A stretch of 64,000 bases of DNA from Nocardia kruczakiae NBRC 101016 (lineage in GTDB: Bacteria > Actinomycetota > Actinomycetes > Mycobacteriales > Mycobacteriaceae). The position numbers and the translations under genes are program-made. The notes beneath the pieces are model-generated. The model was given only the letters and a program-made list of their open reading frames with translations. It did no database searches and had not been told where the DNA came from. Shown in pieces: positions 19,501 to 26,302 of this stretch (its first letter is position 1; each line of letters opens with the position of its first letter). The stretch lies in contig NZ_BDBL01000025.1 in assembly GCF_001612965.1 (NCBI RefSeq), positions 62,001 through 126,000 of the forward strand, read 5' to 3'.

Positions 19501-19702
19501 CGCCCTCGAAGGTCAGCGCCAGGCACAGGTTGTAGGCGGAGCTGCCGGGCGAAATCTGCTGATGCGCCCACACGTAACGCTGTCCGAACGACAACGGCGC
19601 CCGCCGCGGATTCCGGCGTACCGGCACGGCCGCGGCGGTGGCCAAACCTTCCTCGGCGAGCCGAGCCGCCATCGCTACCTGCAGGTCTTCCAGCGAACGC
19701 AT
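13550..19702 (-). CDS. Nonribosomal peptide synthetase, C-A-PCP-E-C
   Basis: 2050 aa. Residues ~35-470 are a condensation domain whose core motif reads QHIAWDG (Q169-H170): the first His is replaced but the catalytic second His remains. ~490-1000 is an adenylation domain; its specificity residues read by eye as DVFSYGLMDK, where Asp at position nine is typical of basic amino acids. ~1020-1090 is a PCP (GGDSISAIRMA). ~1105-1560 is an epimerisation domain with complete HHLVVDGVSW. ~1600-2040 is a second condensation domain with complete HHLLTDGW. The protein therefore ends with an active C domain but no A domain to follow, implying in-trans use of another subunit. It probably installs (hydroxy)lysine. 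The start ATG at 19702 has no clear Shine-Dalgarno; a TTG at 19714 is open. Confidence 0.88.
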   Translation of the reverse strand: MRSLEDLQVAMAARLAEEGLATAAAVPVRRNPRRAPLSFGQRYVWAHQQISPGSSAYNLCLALTFEGEPIDAGALRTAFAALVERHEVLRTTYHTDDDGEPYQRIHADLPPRLEEEDLSGLAEEQARQRLRELTEAAARETFDLTAESSLRVTFVRISAAELVAVVVIQHIAWDGMTLPALSRDVENFYRQALTGPVTVEPLRLQVADFAEWEADRFAAEDHTEDIRFWQSRFDGELPELQLPYDRRPVAATERGARCDRPLSAAADTALRRLTAELRTTPFSVFLAAYYVALREMTGRGDMVIGTTVANREESGMELLIGNLSNMLPLHIAGRDDQRFAELVHQVRGVITDAFGHKHFPQEGIVRAVNAATGNVGSNLFDTMVLFLHQKIDGPQLPGVSTSWELMDNGAALLPLVVETFMHGDRTDVQITYRTDLFDAVTIDRLHEYIDLVLATATADRRVSELATLSATDRAALAQWSHGAAVPIEADTADAMIRASARTYPDRTAVVFGDIELTYREFDIRVNRLARLLLEDGVRPGDRVGVYAERSERLPIAFAAVLRVGAVYFPIDPSYPIDRIEYMLGDAEPALLLTSADKALRVETDVATIDLTAPQVVERLSALDGSELAPAALPRPLHPLDPAYLLYTSGTTGRPKGVVIHHRGIANHVQWMRDYLGFGEERILQKAPIGFDVSVFELVNALCTGSATVLPPPQWWQADVEALAEIIHRHRITQISLVPSVVRAFIDAGPDPARLQSMRYVYLGGEAVPPALVEESSRFFGGTVLGLYGPTEGSMDLMHEDFAGRTNTEAVAGAALEPALIGLPEWNSSVYVLDERLRQVPPGVIGELYLGGVQLAQGYHRRPDLTAGAFVACPFAGEPGARMYRTGDIVRWNSQGRMEYLGRVDDQVKVRGHRIELGEIGTVLRRVPGIASAVAITVPQNAQSHDLALVAYYVPEANSEFATGGDAANTERIKAALAQRLPEYMIPTALVKLAALPLTANGKLDRRALPQPDLGGSTGHGRELRAGAEAAVAEVVRAVLHLGDTTALAADDDFLALGGDSISAIRMASALKKYGLLITTSALFDARTIARIAAACEPIVESGGPALVEAESPAGWIPLNPIAALLTERSGDYHAYTQATAVVAPAHSTREQIAEVVSALAARHPMLRARLGTDPQGATAYYVPEPDEPAAAPIVAEIVIGDENWDRTAGACLNEQLAELSSQLDPAAGRMFAAAWVHSADGTQGRLLLVVHHLVVDGVSWRVLHDDLRGLWGVAAATVEPQPGTSVKTWNTSLVHVANSDAVLATLPYWRAAAEAVDPLLGSRALDPAVDTVATVREVTATLDADDTAFLMSTATTAFGCDFLDIQVASLAVAIHRFRRRRDRDAQAVAVTMERHGRVETLFSGVDLANTVGWFTTTYPVSLRIPDAGERVESAVKAVKEQLLAVPESGIGWGLLSRLNPETRTELAGSPSPQVSFNYMGRFAAADGESVRTWDAAPEFGYLGGHADPAMPAPALLDINTVALADGDSVRLHASFRFPAGPLSDDEAGELAQLWTEGLGELVKTVRDNPIRRLTPSDVVADEVSQLDLDRWQALYRGCVDIYPLAPLQAGLYFTALGSAGNDVYNVQTLIGVRGALDLPLLAASFDTVLNRYPNLRVSISVSHAGQPYAVVADHMPIPVREIDFADLPDAQQRLQEFFRADQAEHFDLTHGPLLRVTVVHLPDDHHMVVLTSHHLLTDGWSGQLLPREIFAEYAGRGGQPLGDPETFAHFLRLTREREQATEAAWQSYLDDVRPCLVAPARTSGSGGVPEGRTFVLDDDTVARATELAAEQGTTFSLVCQLAWANALRYVTGEQATVFGEVVSGRPADLDGVDHAVGCFANTIPVAIDLAGDRTWRDHLAEMQRHRVELMEYHQYRLTSAMRAAGRSGPAARKLFDSMFVFQSYPPGRDELETSLREGGLELVSFEGGGATDNALLLMIFPANSLLPGDAVQAVVFYAEDSFEADDARIVETAFRNTLRAIAEQPDRAVADTTVIDDEDQGLLVMRRMWQ

Positions 19703-19750
19703 CTGACGAACCAATCTGTCTACAACGAAAACTCGGGGCCGGTGCTGCGG

Positions 19751-22700
19751 TCAGTTCCCCACCGGGGCGAGGGCCGAATCCGTCCGGGGCACCGGCACTT
19801 CGGCGAGCTCCAGCAGAATTCGCGACACCTGCGCCAAGCGACCCGGGGTGGTCTCGTCGGCCTGCAGCCGGGCGGCGATGCGGCGCACGGTCCGTCCGCC
19901 GAACACTGCGGTGACTCCGAATTTCTCGACCGCGAGCAGTCCGCGCACCTTGGCGGTGAGCGTGGTGGCCAGGATCGAGTTGCCGCCGATCTCGAAGAAA
20001 TCGGTTTCCACACCCACGGTCTCGACACCGAGGATCTGCGCCGCGATATAGGCCAGCGCCGCCTCGATCTCGTTCGCGGGCGGCACCGCGGACGCACCGG
20101 CATCGGGGGCGCCGGCCTCGACCAGCCGCCCGATCGCGGCCCGGTCCAGTTTCCCGTTGGGAGTCAGCGGGATCTCGGTCACGATCTCGATCAGGTCCGG
20201 GATCATGTGCGTGGGAAGCAGATCCCGCAGCGCCGCCCGCAACTCGTCGGCGGTGACACCGACGGCCCGCACCGCGGCGGCCAGCCGGCCGGAACCGGTC
20301 ACCAGTGCGACGGCCTGCTGGACGGAAGGCAGTGTGGTCAGCGCGGTTTCGACCTCGCCGAGTTCCACGCGGTAGCCGCGGATCTTGACCTGATGGTCGG
20401 CGCGACCGAGGAAGTCGACGGTGCCGTCGGGCAGATAGCGGGCCAGGTCGCCGGTGCGGTACCAGCGCAGGCCGCCGTATTCGACGAAGCGCTGCGCGGT
20501 GCGTTCCGGGTCGCCGCGGTAGCCGTCGGCCACACTGGTTCCGCCGATCCACAATTCGCCGACGACCCAGTCGGGGCAGTCCTCGCCGCGCTCGTTCACC
20601 ACCCGCATCGCCACATTCGCCAGCGGCGTGCCGTAGGGCACGGTGGCGCGGTCGGCCGGGAAGTCGTCGGTCACTTCGCAGACGGTCGAGTGGATCGCGG
20701 CCTCGGTGGCCCCGCCGAGTCCGGCGAAACGCAGGCCGGGCACCGCGGCGCGCAGGCGGTGCGCGAGTTCGGCGTCGACCCGGTCGCCGCCGGTGACGAC
20801 CACCCGGAGTGTGCGCAATGCCTCCGCGTCGGCGGCGTCGAGCAGCATCCCGATCAAGCCGGGCGCGCAATTGAGCACGCTCACTTCGTCTTCGGCGATC
20901 AGCCGGGCCCACGCCCGGGCGTCGCGCTCGATCTCGGCGTCCACGCACACCAGCGCACCGCCCAGGGCGAGCGGGGCGAAGATGTCGAAGACCGACAGAT
21001 CGAATTCCAGCGACGACAGTCCCAGCAGCCGAGCGCTCGCGTCCAGGCCGAAAGCGGCGGCGAGGGCGTCGATCGTGTTGGCGGCGGCGCGATGGCTGAC
21101 CTCCACGCCCTTGGGCTCACCGGTGGATCCGGACGTGAACAGCACGTAGGCGACGGCGTCCGGATCGCTCGCGTAGGCGCGCTCGAGGCGACGGCCGGCC
21201 AGCGCGGTGGTCAATTCGACGGCGGTGACGTCGGCCGGGAGCTCGAGCGCCGCATCGGTGAGGGCGATTCGGGCGCCCGCGCGTGCCAGGATGCGGTCGC
21301 GTCGCACCGGCGGCTGACCGGTGCCGATCGGCACATAGGCCGCACCCGCGGCCAGCACACCGAGGACGGCCGGAATCTGCCGGTGGCCCTTGGGAATCAC
21401 CACCGCGACGGTATCGCCGGGCCGTACGCCGGCATCGGTGAGCGCGGCGGCCACCGCGAGCGCCTGATCGGCCAGATCGCCGTAGTCGCAGACGCCTCCG
21501 CGCCAGCGCAGGGCTTCGGCCTCCGGCTTGCGCCGGGCCCGGTCGAAGAACTCACTGTGCAGCGTGCGGGCCTGCCAGTCGGTGAAGGTGTCGTTCACCC
21601 GCTCGCGCACCGCACGCTGTGACGCCGGCAGCTCGATCGACAGCGGTGCGTTCCAGTCCGCACCCGGCTCGGCGAGAGCCAGCAGCAGGCGGCGGAATTC
21701 GGCGAACATCGCCGCGACCACGCCCTCGGGCATGGCATCGCGGCGCACATCCCAGTTGACCAGCAGACCGCCGGCCAGTTCGGCGACCTGCGCGTCGAGA
21801 TCGACCTGCGGGCCCTGCGACAGAATCCACACCGGCTCACCGAACAGCGCGGTGACCCGGTCGGAGAAGAGCTCCCCCAGGTCCAGGCCGGAAGTGAAGA
21901 CCACCGACGGCGTCACCGGACCGCCGCGCAGGCGGCCCAGATCACGCAGCACATCCAGGCCCTCGTACACCGAATGCACAGCGCAGGTGTGCAATTCGCG
22001 TTGCAGGCGCTTGGCGCGGGCGACCATCGATTCCGGCGCGCGGGCATCGACGTCGACCAGCACGGAATTGGTGAAGTCGCCGACCACCCGGTCGATATCG
22101 TCGTGCAGCGGCTCCCGATCGAACAGCGGGACGTTCAGCAGGAAGCGCTGCCGCGCGGACCAGCGTGCGATGGCCTCGGCGAACACCGTGGCCAGCGCCA
22201 CCGCCGGGGTGACACCGTGGCTGTGGGCGAGCTTGTCGAATCCGGCCTTGGCCTCGGGTTCGAACCAGTGGTGCAGCCGGATGCTGCGGCTCGGGTCGGC
22301 GCGCTCGTCCTCGGCCAGTACCGGCAACGACGGGATATCGGGCAGGTCGGCCAGTCGCTGCTCCCACCAGGCCTGGGCCGCCGAATTGTCCGGCGTGTGG
22401 CGCGCTCTGGCGTCGAGATATTCGCGGAAGGTGTAGCCGACGGTATCGGCCGGTTCGGCGTCGCTGTCGTAGAGCGCGGCCAGATCGTCGAGAATTCGCC
22501 GGTAGCTCAACGCATCTCCGGCAAGCATGTCCACATCGACGTGCACGCGGTGGGCGCCGCCGGGCAGCAGGGTGAGGGTGATGTCGACGACCTGGCCGGC
22601 CTCGACATCCATCCGCTGATGACTCTTGTCCTGGCGCAGTCGTTCCAGTTCCGCATCCGGATCGGCGGCCGCGCGCAGATCCTCCACCCGGAACACCGGG

Positions 22701-23206
22701 AGCAGCGGCTCGGGCAGCACGCGCTGCGTGCCGGCGTCGGTGAACTGCACGCGCAGCTGGGGATGACGCCGGACCAGGCGTTCGACCGCACGGCCCATGC
22801 GCTCGGCATCCAGTTCGCGGCCGTCGAATTCGACGTAGAGATGGGCGGCGACACCGCCGAGCCGCTGGTCCTGGCGGCGGCCCACCCAGTAGGCGTGCTG
22901 CATGGTGGCGAGGGGGAATTCCTCGCCGTCGGCGAAGACGGTGCCGGCTTCGGCCGAGGCGGCAGGAGGGGCGGGCGCGGGTTCGGGAGTGGCGCCGAGC
23001 AATTCGGCCCAGGCGGAAATCGTGGGCGCGAGTGCGAGTTCGGAACTGCGGACCTCGTGACCCTGTTTGCGCCAGCGTCCGGCCAGGCGCATCAGCTTCA
23101 TCGAATGCATGCCCAGGCCGACCAGATCGTCGTCGTATCCGATTTCCTCGGGCCGGATCCCCAGCTCCGCCGCCACGATGTCACGAACGTCAGCCTTGCC
23201 GAGCAT
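19751..23206 (-). CDS. NRPS, ArCP-Cy-A-PCP (MbtB-like), salicyl-oxazoline forming
   Basis: 1151 aa. Residues 1-70 are an aryl carrier domain (LGMHSMKLM, phosphopantetheine Ser35). ~95-510 is a heterocyclisation domain with the defining D226-MLAG-D231-AL-S234 motif. ~545-1010 is an adenylation domain whose specificity residues read by eye as DLFNVGLIHK; the second half resembles the threonine code (NIGMVHK). ~1045-1115 is a PCP (FFEIGGNSILA). No terminal TE. It would couple salicylate to threonine (serine less likely) and cyclise it to a (methyl)oxazoline, the iron-binding head of nocobactin-type siderophores. No oxidase domain for oxazole formation is present. First gene of the assembly-line operon. 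GAGGAG precedes the ATG, and an iron box lies 52 bases upstream. Confidence 0.92.
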   Translation of the reverse strand: MLGKADVRDIVAAELGIRPEEIGYDDDLVGLGMHSMKLMRLAGRWRKQGHEVRSSELALAPTISAWAELLGATPEPAPAPPAASAEAGTVFADGEEFPLATMQHAYWVGRRQDQRLGGVAAHLYVEFDGRELDAERMGRAVERLVRRHPQLRVQFTDAGTQRVLPEPLLPVFRVEDLRAAADPDAELERLRQDKSHQRMDVEAGQVVDITLTLLPGGAHRVHVDVDMLAGDALSYRRILDDLAALYDSDAEPADTVGYTFREYLDARARHTPDNSAAQAWWEQRLADLPDIPSLPVLAEDERADPSRSIRLHHWFEPEAKAGFDKLAHSHGVTPAVALATVFAEAIARWSARQRFLLNVPLFDREPLHDDIDRVVGDFTNSVLVDVDARAPESMVARAKRLQRELHTCAVHSVYEGLDVLRDLGRLRGGPVTPSVVFTSGLDLGELFSDRVTALFGEPVWILSQGPQVDLDAQVAELAGGLLVNWDVRRDAMPEGVVAAMFAEFRRLLLALAEPGADWNAPLSIELPASQRAVRERVNDTFTDWQARTLHSEFFDRARRKPEAEALRWRGGVCDYGDLADQALAVAAALTDAGVRPGDTVAVVIPKGHRQIPAVLGVLAAGAAYVPIGTGQPPVRRDRILARAGARIALTDAALELPADVTAVELTTALAGRRLERAYASDPDAVAYVLFTSGSTGEPKGVEVSHRAAANTIDALAAAFGLDASARLLGLSSLEFDLSVFDIFAPLALGGALVCVDAEIERDARAWARLIAEDEVSVLNCAPGLIGMLLDAADAEALRTLRVVVTGGDRVDAELAHRLRAAVPGLRFAGLGGATEAAIHSTVCEVTDDFPADRATVPYGTPLANVAMRVVNERGEDCPDWVVGELWIGGTSVADGYRGDPERTAQRFVEYGGLRWYRTGDLARYLPDGTVDFLGRADHQVKIRGYRVELGEVETALTTLPSVQQAVALVTGSGRLAAAVRAVGVTADELRAALRDLLPTHMIPDLIEIVTEIPLTPNGKLDRAAIGRLVEAGAPDAGASAVPPANEIEAALAYIAAQILGVETVGVETDFFEIGGNSILATTLTAKVRGLLAVEKFGVTAVFGGRTVRRIAARLQADETTPGRLAQVSRILLELAEVPVPRTDSALAPVGN

Positions 23207-23258
23207 CAGACAAACTCCTCACCGGCCGGAAATCGGGCCTCACCACCTACTTCAAAGG

Positions 23259-23277
23259 CTAGGCTTGCCTAACCTCC
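23259..23277. promoter_or_regulatory. IdeR-type iron box, assembly-line operon
   Basis: Read on the minus strand, GGAGGTTAGGCAAGCCTAG fits the iron-box consensus at 14 of 19 positions, with the palindromic core TTAGGC-AAGCCTA. It lies 52 bases upstream of the ArCP-Cy-A-PCP start, inside the divergent promoter region 23207-23352. Confidence 0.7.
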
Positions 23278-23315
23278 AAGCATAGTAGCCCACCCGACCC
23301 CAACTGCCGTAGGGA

Positions 23316-23334
23316 TGTGGTTTGGCTAACCTAA
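23316..23334. promoter_or_regulatory. IdeR-type iron box, siderophore-interacting protein
   Basis: TGTGGTTTGGCTAACCTAA matches 16 of 19 consensus positions and ends 18 bases before the ATG at 23353. A further partial half-site (CTACCCTAACC) sits between box and start. The spacing suits repression of the rightward gene. Confidence 0.78.
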
Positions 23335-23352
23335 CCCAGCTACCCTAACCCC

Positions 23353-24051
23353 ATGGGCAAAGGCATCAACGGCGTCATCCTCAAGGCGCTGCGCGCGGAC
23401 GACTACCGGCTGACCGTCACCTCCGTGCGGCAGATCGGCGACAAGTACCTGCGGCTCGGCTTCACCGGTGGCGGCCTGCTGGCCGACCATCCCGTGCATC
23501 CCACGCAGTGGATCCGCATCTGGTTCCCCGACGAGAGCGGCACCTTGCAACAGCGCGGATACACCCTCGTCGACCCCGATCCCGGTAACGACGCATTCGA
23601 TATCGAATTCGCGCTGCACGGCGGACCGGCCTCGCGGTGGGCCGCTCGCGCCGCGATCGGCGACGAGATCGACGCCACCGTCATGGGCTCGAAATTCGCG
23701 GTGCCCGAACCGGTTCCGTCGGAATTCCTGATCTTCGGCGACAGCGCCTCGCTGCCGGCGATCAATTCGCTGCTGGATGCGATCGGTGAGACGCCGGCCC
23801 GGGTCTGGCTGGAATGGCAGGAGGAGTCCGAACAGTCGCTGCCGGTGCGCACCGGACCGAAGACCGAGGTGACCTGGGTGCAGCGAGTGAACTACGGCCA
23901 GTTGCTGCGGCAGGCGGCCGACTCGGTGACCTGCTCCCCCGACGCGTTCGGCTGGGCCGCCTGCGATGCCGCCACCACGCGCGCGATCACGAAATCGCTG
24001 AAAGCCAAACTGCCGAAACACAATATCGCCACCCGCGGCTACTGGCGGTGA
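23353..24051 (+). CDS. Siderophore-interacting FAD-binding protein (ViuB/SIP family)
   Basis: 232 aa. It has the N-terminal FAD-binding barrel with the flavin-phosphate motif RGYTL near residue 69 and HPTQWIRIWFPD before it, then a Rossmann-like NAD(P)H domain (EFLIFGDSASLPAINSLLD; CSPDAFGWAACDAATTRAITKSLK). The C-terminal RGYW is typical of the family. It reduces ferric siderophore in the cytoplasm and releases iron. In M. tuberculosis this domain is fused to the N-terminus of IrtA. Here it is a separate gene, divergent from the NRPS operon and under its own iron box. No Shine-Dalgarno sequence is evident before the ATG, so a short or absent leader is possible. Confidence 0.92.
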   Translation: MGKGINGVILKALRADDYRLTVTSVRQIGDKYLRLGFTGGGLLADHPVHPTQWIRIWFPDESGTLQQRGYTLVDPDPGNDAFDIEFALHGGPASRWAARAAIGDEIDATVMGSKFAVPEPVPSEFLIFGDSASLPAINSLLDAIGETPARVWLEWQEESEQSLPVRTGPKTEVTWVQRVNYGQLLRQAADSVTCSPDAFGWAACDAATTRAITKSLKAKLPKHNIATRGYWR

Positions 24052-24124
24052 GCGCGAGCAGTGGCCACCTGCCCATCCGGCCTGCCATCGACCACCGGCT
24101 GCAGCGAGACGGCATCCCGCAACG

Positions 24125-24430
24125 TCAGGCCGCGGTGGTGAGCGAGATATCGAGTTGCATGCCGACCGCAGTGGCCAACCGCTCGAGCATGTCCAGTGTC
24201 GGGATCCGGCCGCCGCCCTCGATCCGGGCGATCGTCGGCTGAGTAGTACCCATGCGACGCGCCAGCTCCGTCTGCGTCAGACCGGCCGCCGTGCGGGCGT
24301 CATAGAACAGCTCCGCGAGTCGCAGTGCCAAACCGGCGTGTTCGTAGGCAGCGTCGTATTCGGCACGCTGCTCCGGGGTCATCCGCGCCAGCCGCTGGGC
24401 ATGAACCTTTTGATAGTTCACAGTGTTCAT
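24125..24430 (-). CDS. XRE-family helix-turn-helix protein, antitoxin-like
   Basis: 101 aa. The C-terminal half is a clear Cro/C1 HTH: LTQTELARRMGTTQPTIARI followed by a second helix pair ending VGMQLDISL. The N-terminal part (QKVHAQRLARMTPEQRAEYD) resembles HigA-type antitoxins that pair with Gp49-like toxins. No intact toxin gene is next to it. The ATG at 24430 overlaps the stop of a very short upstream frame (ATGA), and that frame could be the tail of a lost partner. It sits between the flavoprotein gene and irtB-like. A function in the siderophore system is not evident. Confidence 0.8.
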   Translation of the reverse strand: MNTVNYQKVHAQRLARMTPEQRAEYDAAYEHAGLALRLAELFYDARTAAGLTQTELARRMGTTQPTIARIEGGGRIPTLDMLERLATAVGMQLDISLTTAA

Positions 24431-24571
24431 CGTTCACCCTCTTCGCTCCCGCGATAACGCTTCAGCGCACGGCGTGCGCGCAGCATATTCCTCAAAGGCA
24501 TATAACCTGGCCAAAGTCATGTTTGGCGAATTCGGCACTGCTACACGGCTTCGCCCCGCGCGGAACGAACC

Positions 24572-26302
24572 CTAGGCCGACACCAGATGCCAGCCGGTCG
24601 CGCGGGAGCGCTCCGACCAGAACCCGGCGTAGCGGCCGCCGAGTTCGAGAAGTTCGGCGTGCGTGCCGCGTTCGACGATCCGGCCCGCCTCCACGAACAG
24701 GATCTGATCGGCGTGGGCGATGGTGTCGAGCCGGTGCGCGACCACGACGACGGTTTTGTCCCGCGTCAGTTCGTGGATGCCGCGCACCACCGCCGCCTCG
24801 CTGTGCGGGTCGAGGGCGCTGGTCGCCTCGTCGAGCAGCACGATCGGTGCGTCCTTGAGCAGCGCGCGGGCGATCGAGACCCGTTGGCGCTCACCGCCGG
24901 ACAGTGCCGCGCCGCCCTCGCCCACCGCCGAATCCCAGCCCTCGGGCAACTGGTCGACGATCTCGTCCACCCGGGCGATCTCGGCGGCGCGGCGCACCTG
25001 CTCGTCGGTCGCGTCCGGGTTTCCGATGCGGATGTTGTCGGAGATGGTCTCGTCGAACAGGTAGACGTCCTGGAAGACCAGCGACACCTGGCGCAGCAGG
25101 GTTTCCGAGGGCTGCCGGCGTACGTCGTGGCCGCCGACGGTGATGCTGCCGGATTCGACGTCGTAGAACCGGGAGGCCAGCTTGAGCAGCGTGGTCTTAC
25201 CGCCGCCGGACGGGCCGACGATCGCCGTGGTGGTACCGCTCGGCACGGTGAAAGACACACCGTCGACGACCTTTTCCCCCGCGCGGTAACCGAATTCGAC
25301 ATTGTCGAAGACGATCTCGGGCGCACCGGGCGTCACCGGTTCGGTGGCCTCGGCCAGATCGTGCTCGGCCAGGAAGTTCGTGATCCGGTCGGCGGCGTCG
25401 CCGGCGCTGCGGATCGCGGTGCTCAGCTGCGCGGCGCGGTTGATCGGCTCGATGAACCGGGAGGTCACCGCGATCAGCGCGATCGTGGCCGGAATGGAGA
25501 GGTCGCCGCCGGTCCCCCGGGCCACCACCACCGACACCACGATCAGGAAGACGATCTGCACACACAGTGCGAACACCATCAGCCCCGGCACACTGGCCAC
25601 GATCATGCGCTTGGACGCGGCCTCCTGGTCGCGCAATGCCCGGGTGAGTGCCCGGTTGCCCGCGCCCACCGCACCGAAGGCCCGCAGCACCGGCTGCGCC
25701 TGCGCGAACTCCACGACCCGCGAATTAGCTTCTGCCGCAGCGGCATCGAGCCTGCGGTCGGCGCGGGTGTAACTGTTGTTGGCCCAGCTGCTGACCAGCA
25801 GCAACACCGGCAGGCTGACCAGCATGACCAGCGCGATCCGCCAGTCGATGAAGGCGACCCCGATCGCGACGCCCACCGGAACCAGGACCGCGGTCAGTAC
25901 GGGTGCGAGCAGATAGTTGACGACGCTGAGGATTTCGCGCACGCCGCCGACCACCATGCGGGAAAGGGATCCGGCGTTGGCGGTGGCGAACCAGCCCAGC
26001 GGCAGCGTGCTCAGGTGGTCGCCCAGCCGGGTCTGCACGCCGCGCAGCATGCCCACGCCGATCCGCAGACCCACCAGCAACTGCTGATACGAGCAGACCG
26101 AGGCGACGACCACCGCGAGCGCCAGCCAGGCGGTCCAGCGCCAGGCGCGTCCGAAATCGCCGTCGAACAGCGCCTGCAGCACCGGAATCAGCAGCAGATA
26201 GGCCGCGATCTGGCCCAGCGCGCCCGCGCCGATGAGGGCCAGATGGCGCGGCACGTAGCGGCGCAGGTCCGGCGGAATGAGGGCGAAGATCTTCCTGATC
26301 AC
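24572..26302 (-). CDS. irtB: IrtB-like ABC transporter, fused membrane and ATPase domains
   Basis: 576 aa half-transporter. Residues 1-310 form a type IV exporter-fold membrane domain with six helices. Residues ~335-570 are the ATPase: Walker A GPSGGGKTT, Q-loop VFQDVYLFDETI, signature LSGGERQRVSIAR, Walker B IVLLDEATSALD, switch His AHRLDTIAHAD. In mycobacteria IrtA and IrtB form a heterodimer that, despite the exporter fold, imports ferric (carboxy)mycobactin. The GTG start overlaps the stop of the irtA-like gene (GTGA). Last gene of the operon that begins at 35404. Orthology to IrtB is inferred from fold, pairing and context. Confidence 0.88.
   Translation of the reverse strand: MIRKIFALIPPDLRRYVPRHLALIGAGALGQIAAYLLLIPVLQALFDGDFGRAWRWTAWLALAVVVASVCSYQQLLVGLRIGVGMLRGVQTRLGDHLSTLPLGWFATANAGSLSRMVVGGVREILSVVNYLLAPVLTAVLVPVGVAIGVAFIDWRIALVMLVSLPVLLLVSSWANNSYTRADRRLDAAAAEANSRVVEFAQAQPVLRAFGAVGAGNRALTRALRDQEAASKRMIVASVPGLMVFALCVQIVFLIVVSVVVARGTGGDLSIPATIALIAVTSRFIEPINRAAQLSTAIRSAGDAADRITNFLAEHDLAEATEPVTPGAPEIVFDNVEFGYRAGEKVVDGVSFTVPSGTTTAIVGPSGGGKTTLLKLASRFYDVESGSITVGGHDVRRQPSETLLRQVSLVFQDVYLFDETISDNIRIGNPDATDEQVRRAAEIARVDEIVDQLPEGWDSAVGEGGAALSGGERQRVSIARALLKDAPIVLLDEATSALDPHSEAAVVRGIHELTRDKTVVVVAHRLDTIAHADQILFVEAGRIVERGTHAELLELGGRYAGFWSERSRATGWHLVSA

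Noticed and set aside
18260..21622. 1120-codon open frame on the plus strand across the two large NRPS genes
   Set aside because: It is antisense to two domain-rich NRPS genes, has no recognisable domain, is full of His/Arg/Gly from GC-skewed antisense codons, and spans the intergenic gap at 19703-19750. Long antisense frames are expected at this GC content. The same applies to 8922-11129, 13487-15439, 26404-28404 and 29060-31660.
23339..23352. Third iron box just before the flavoprotein start
   Set aside because: Only a half-site (CTACCCTAACC) is present, and the other arm does not match. Treated as part of the 23316 site's surroundings.
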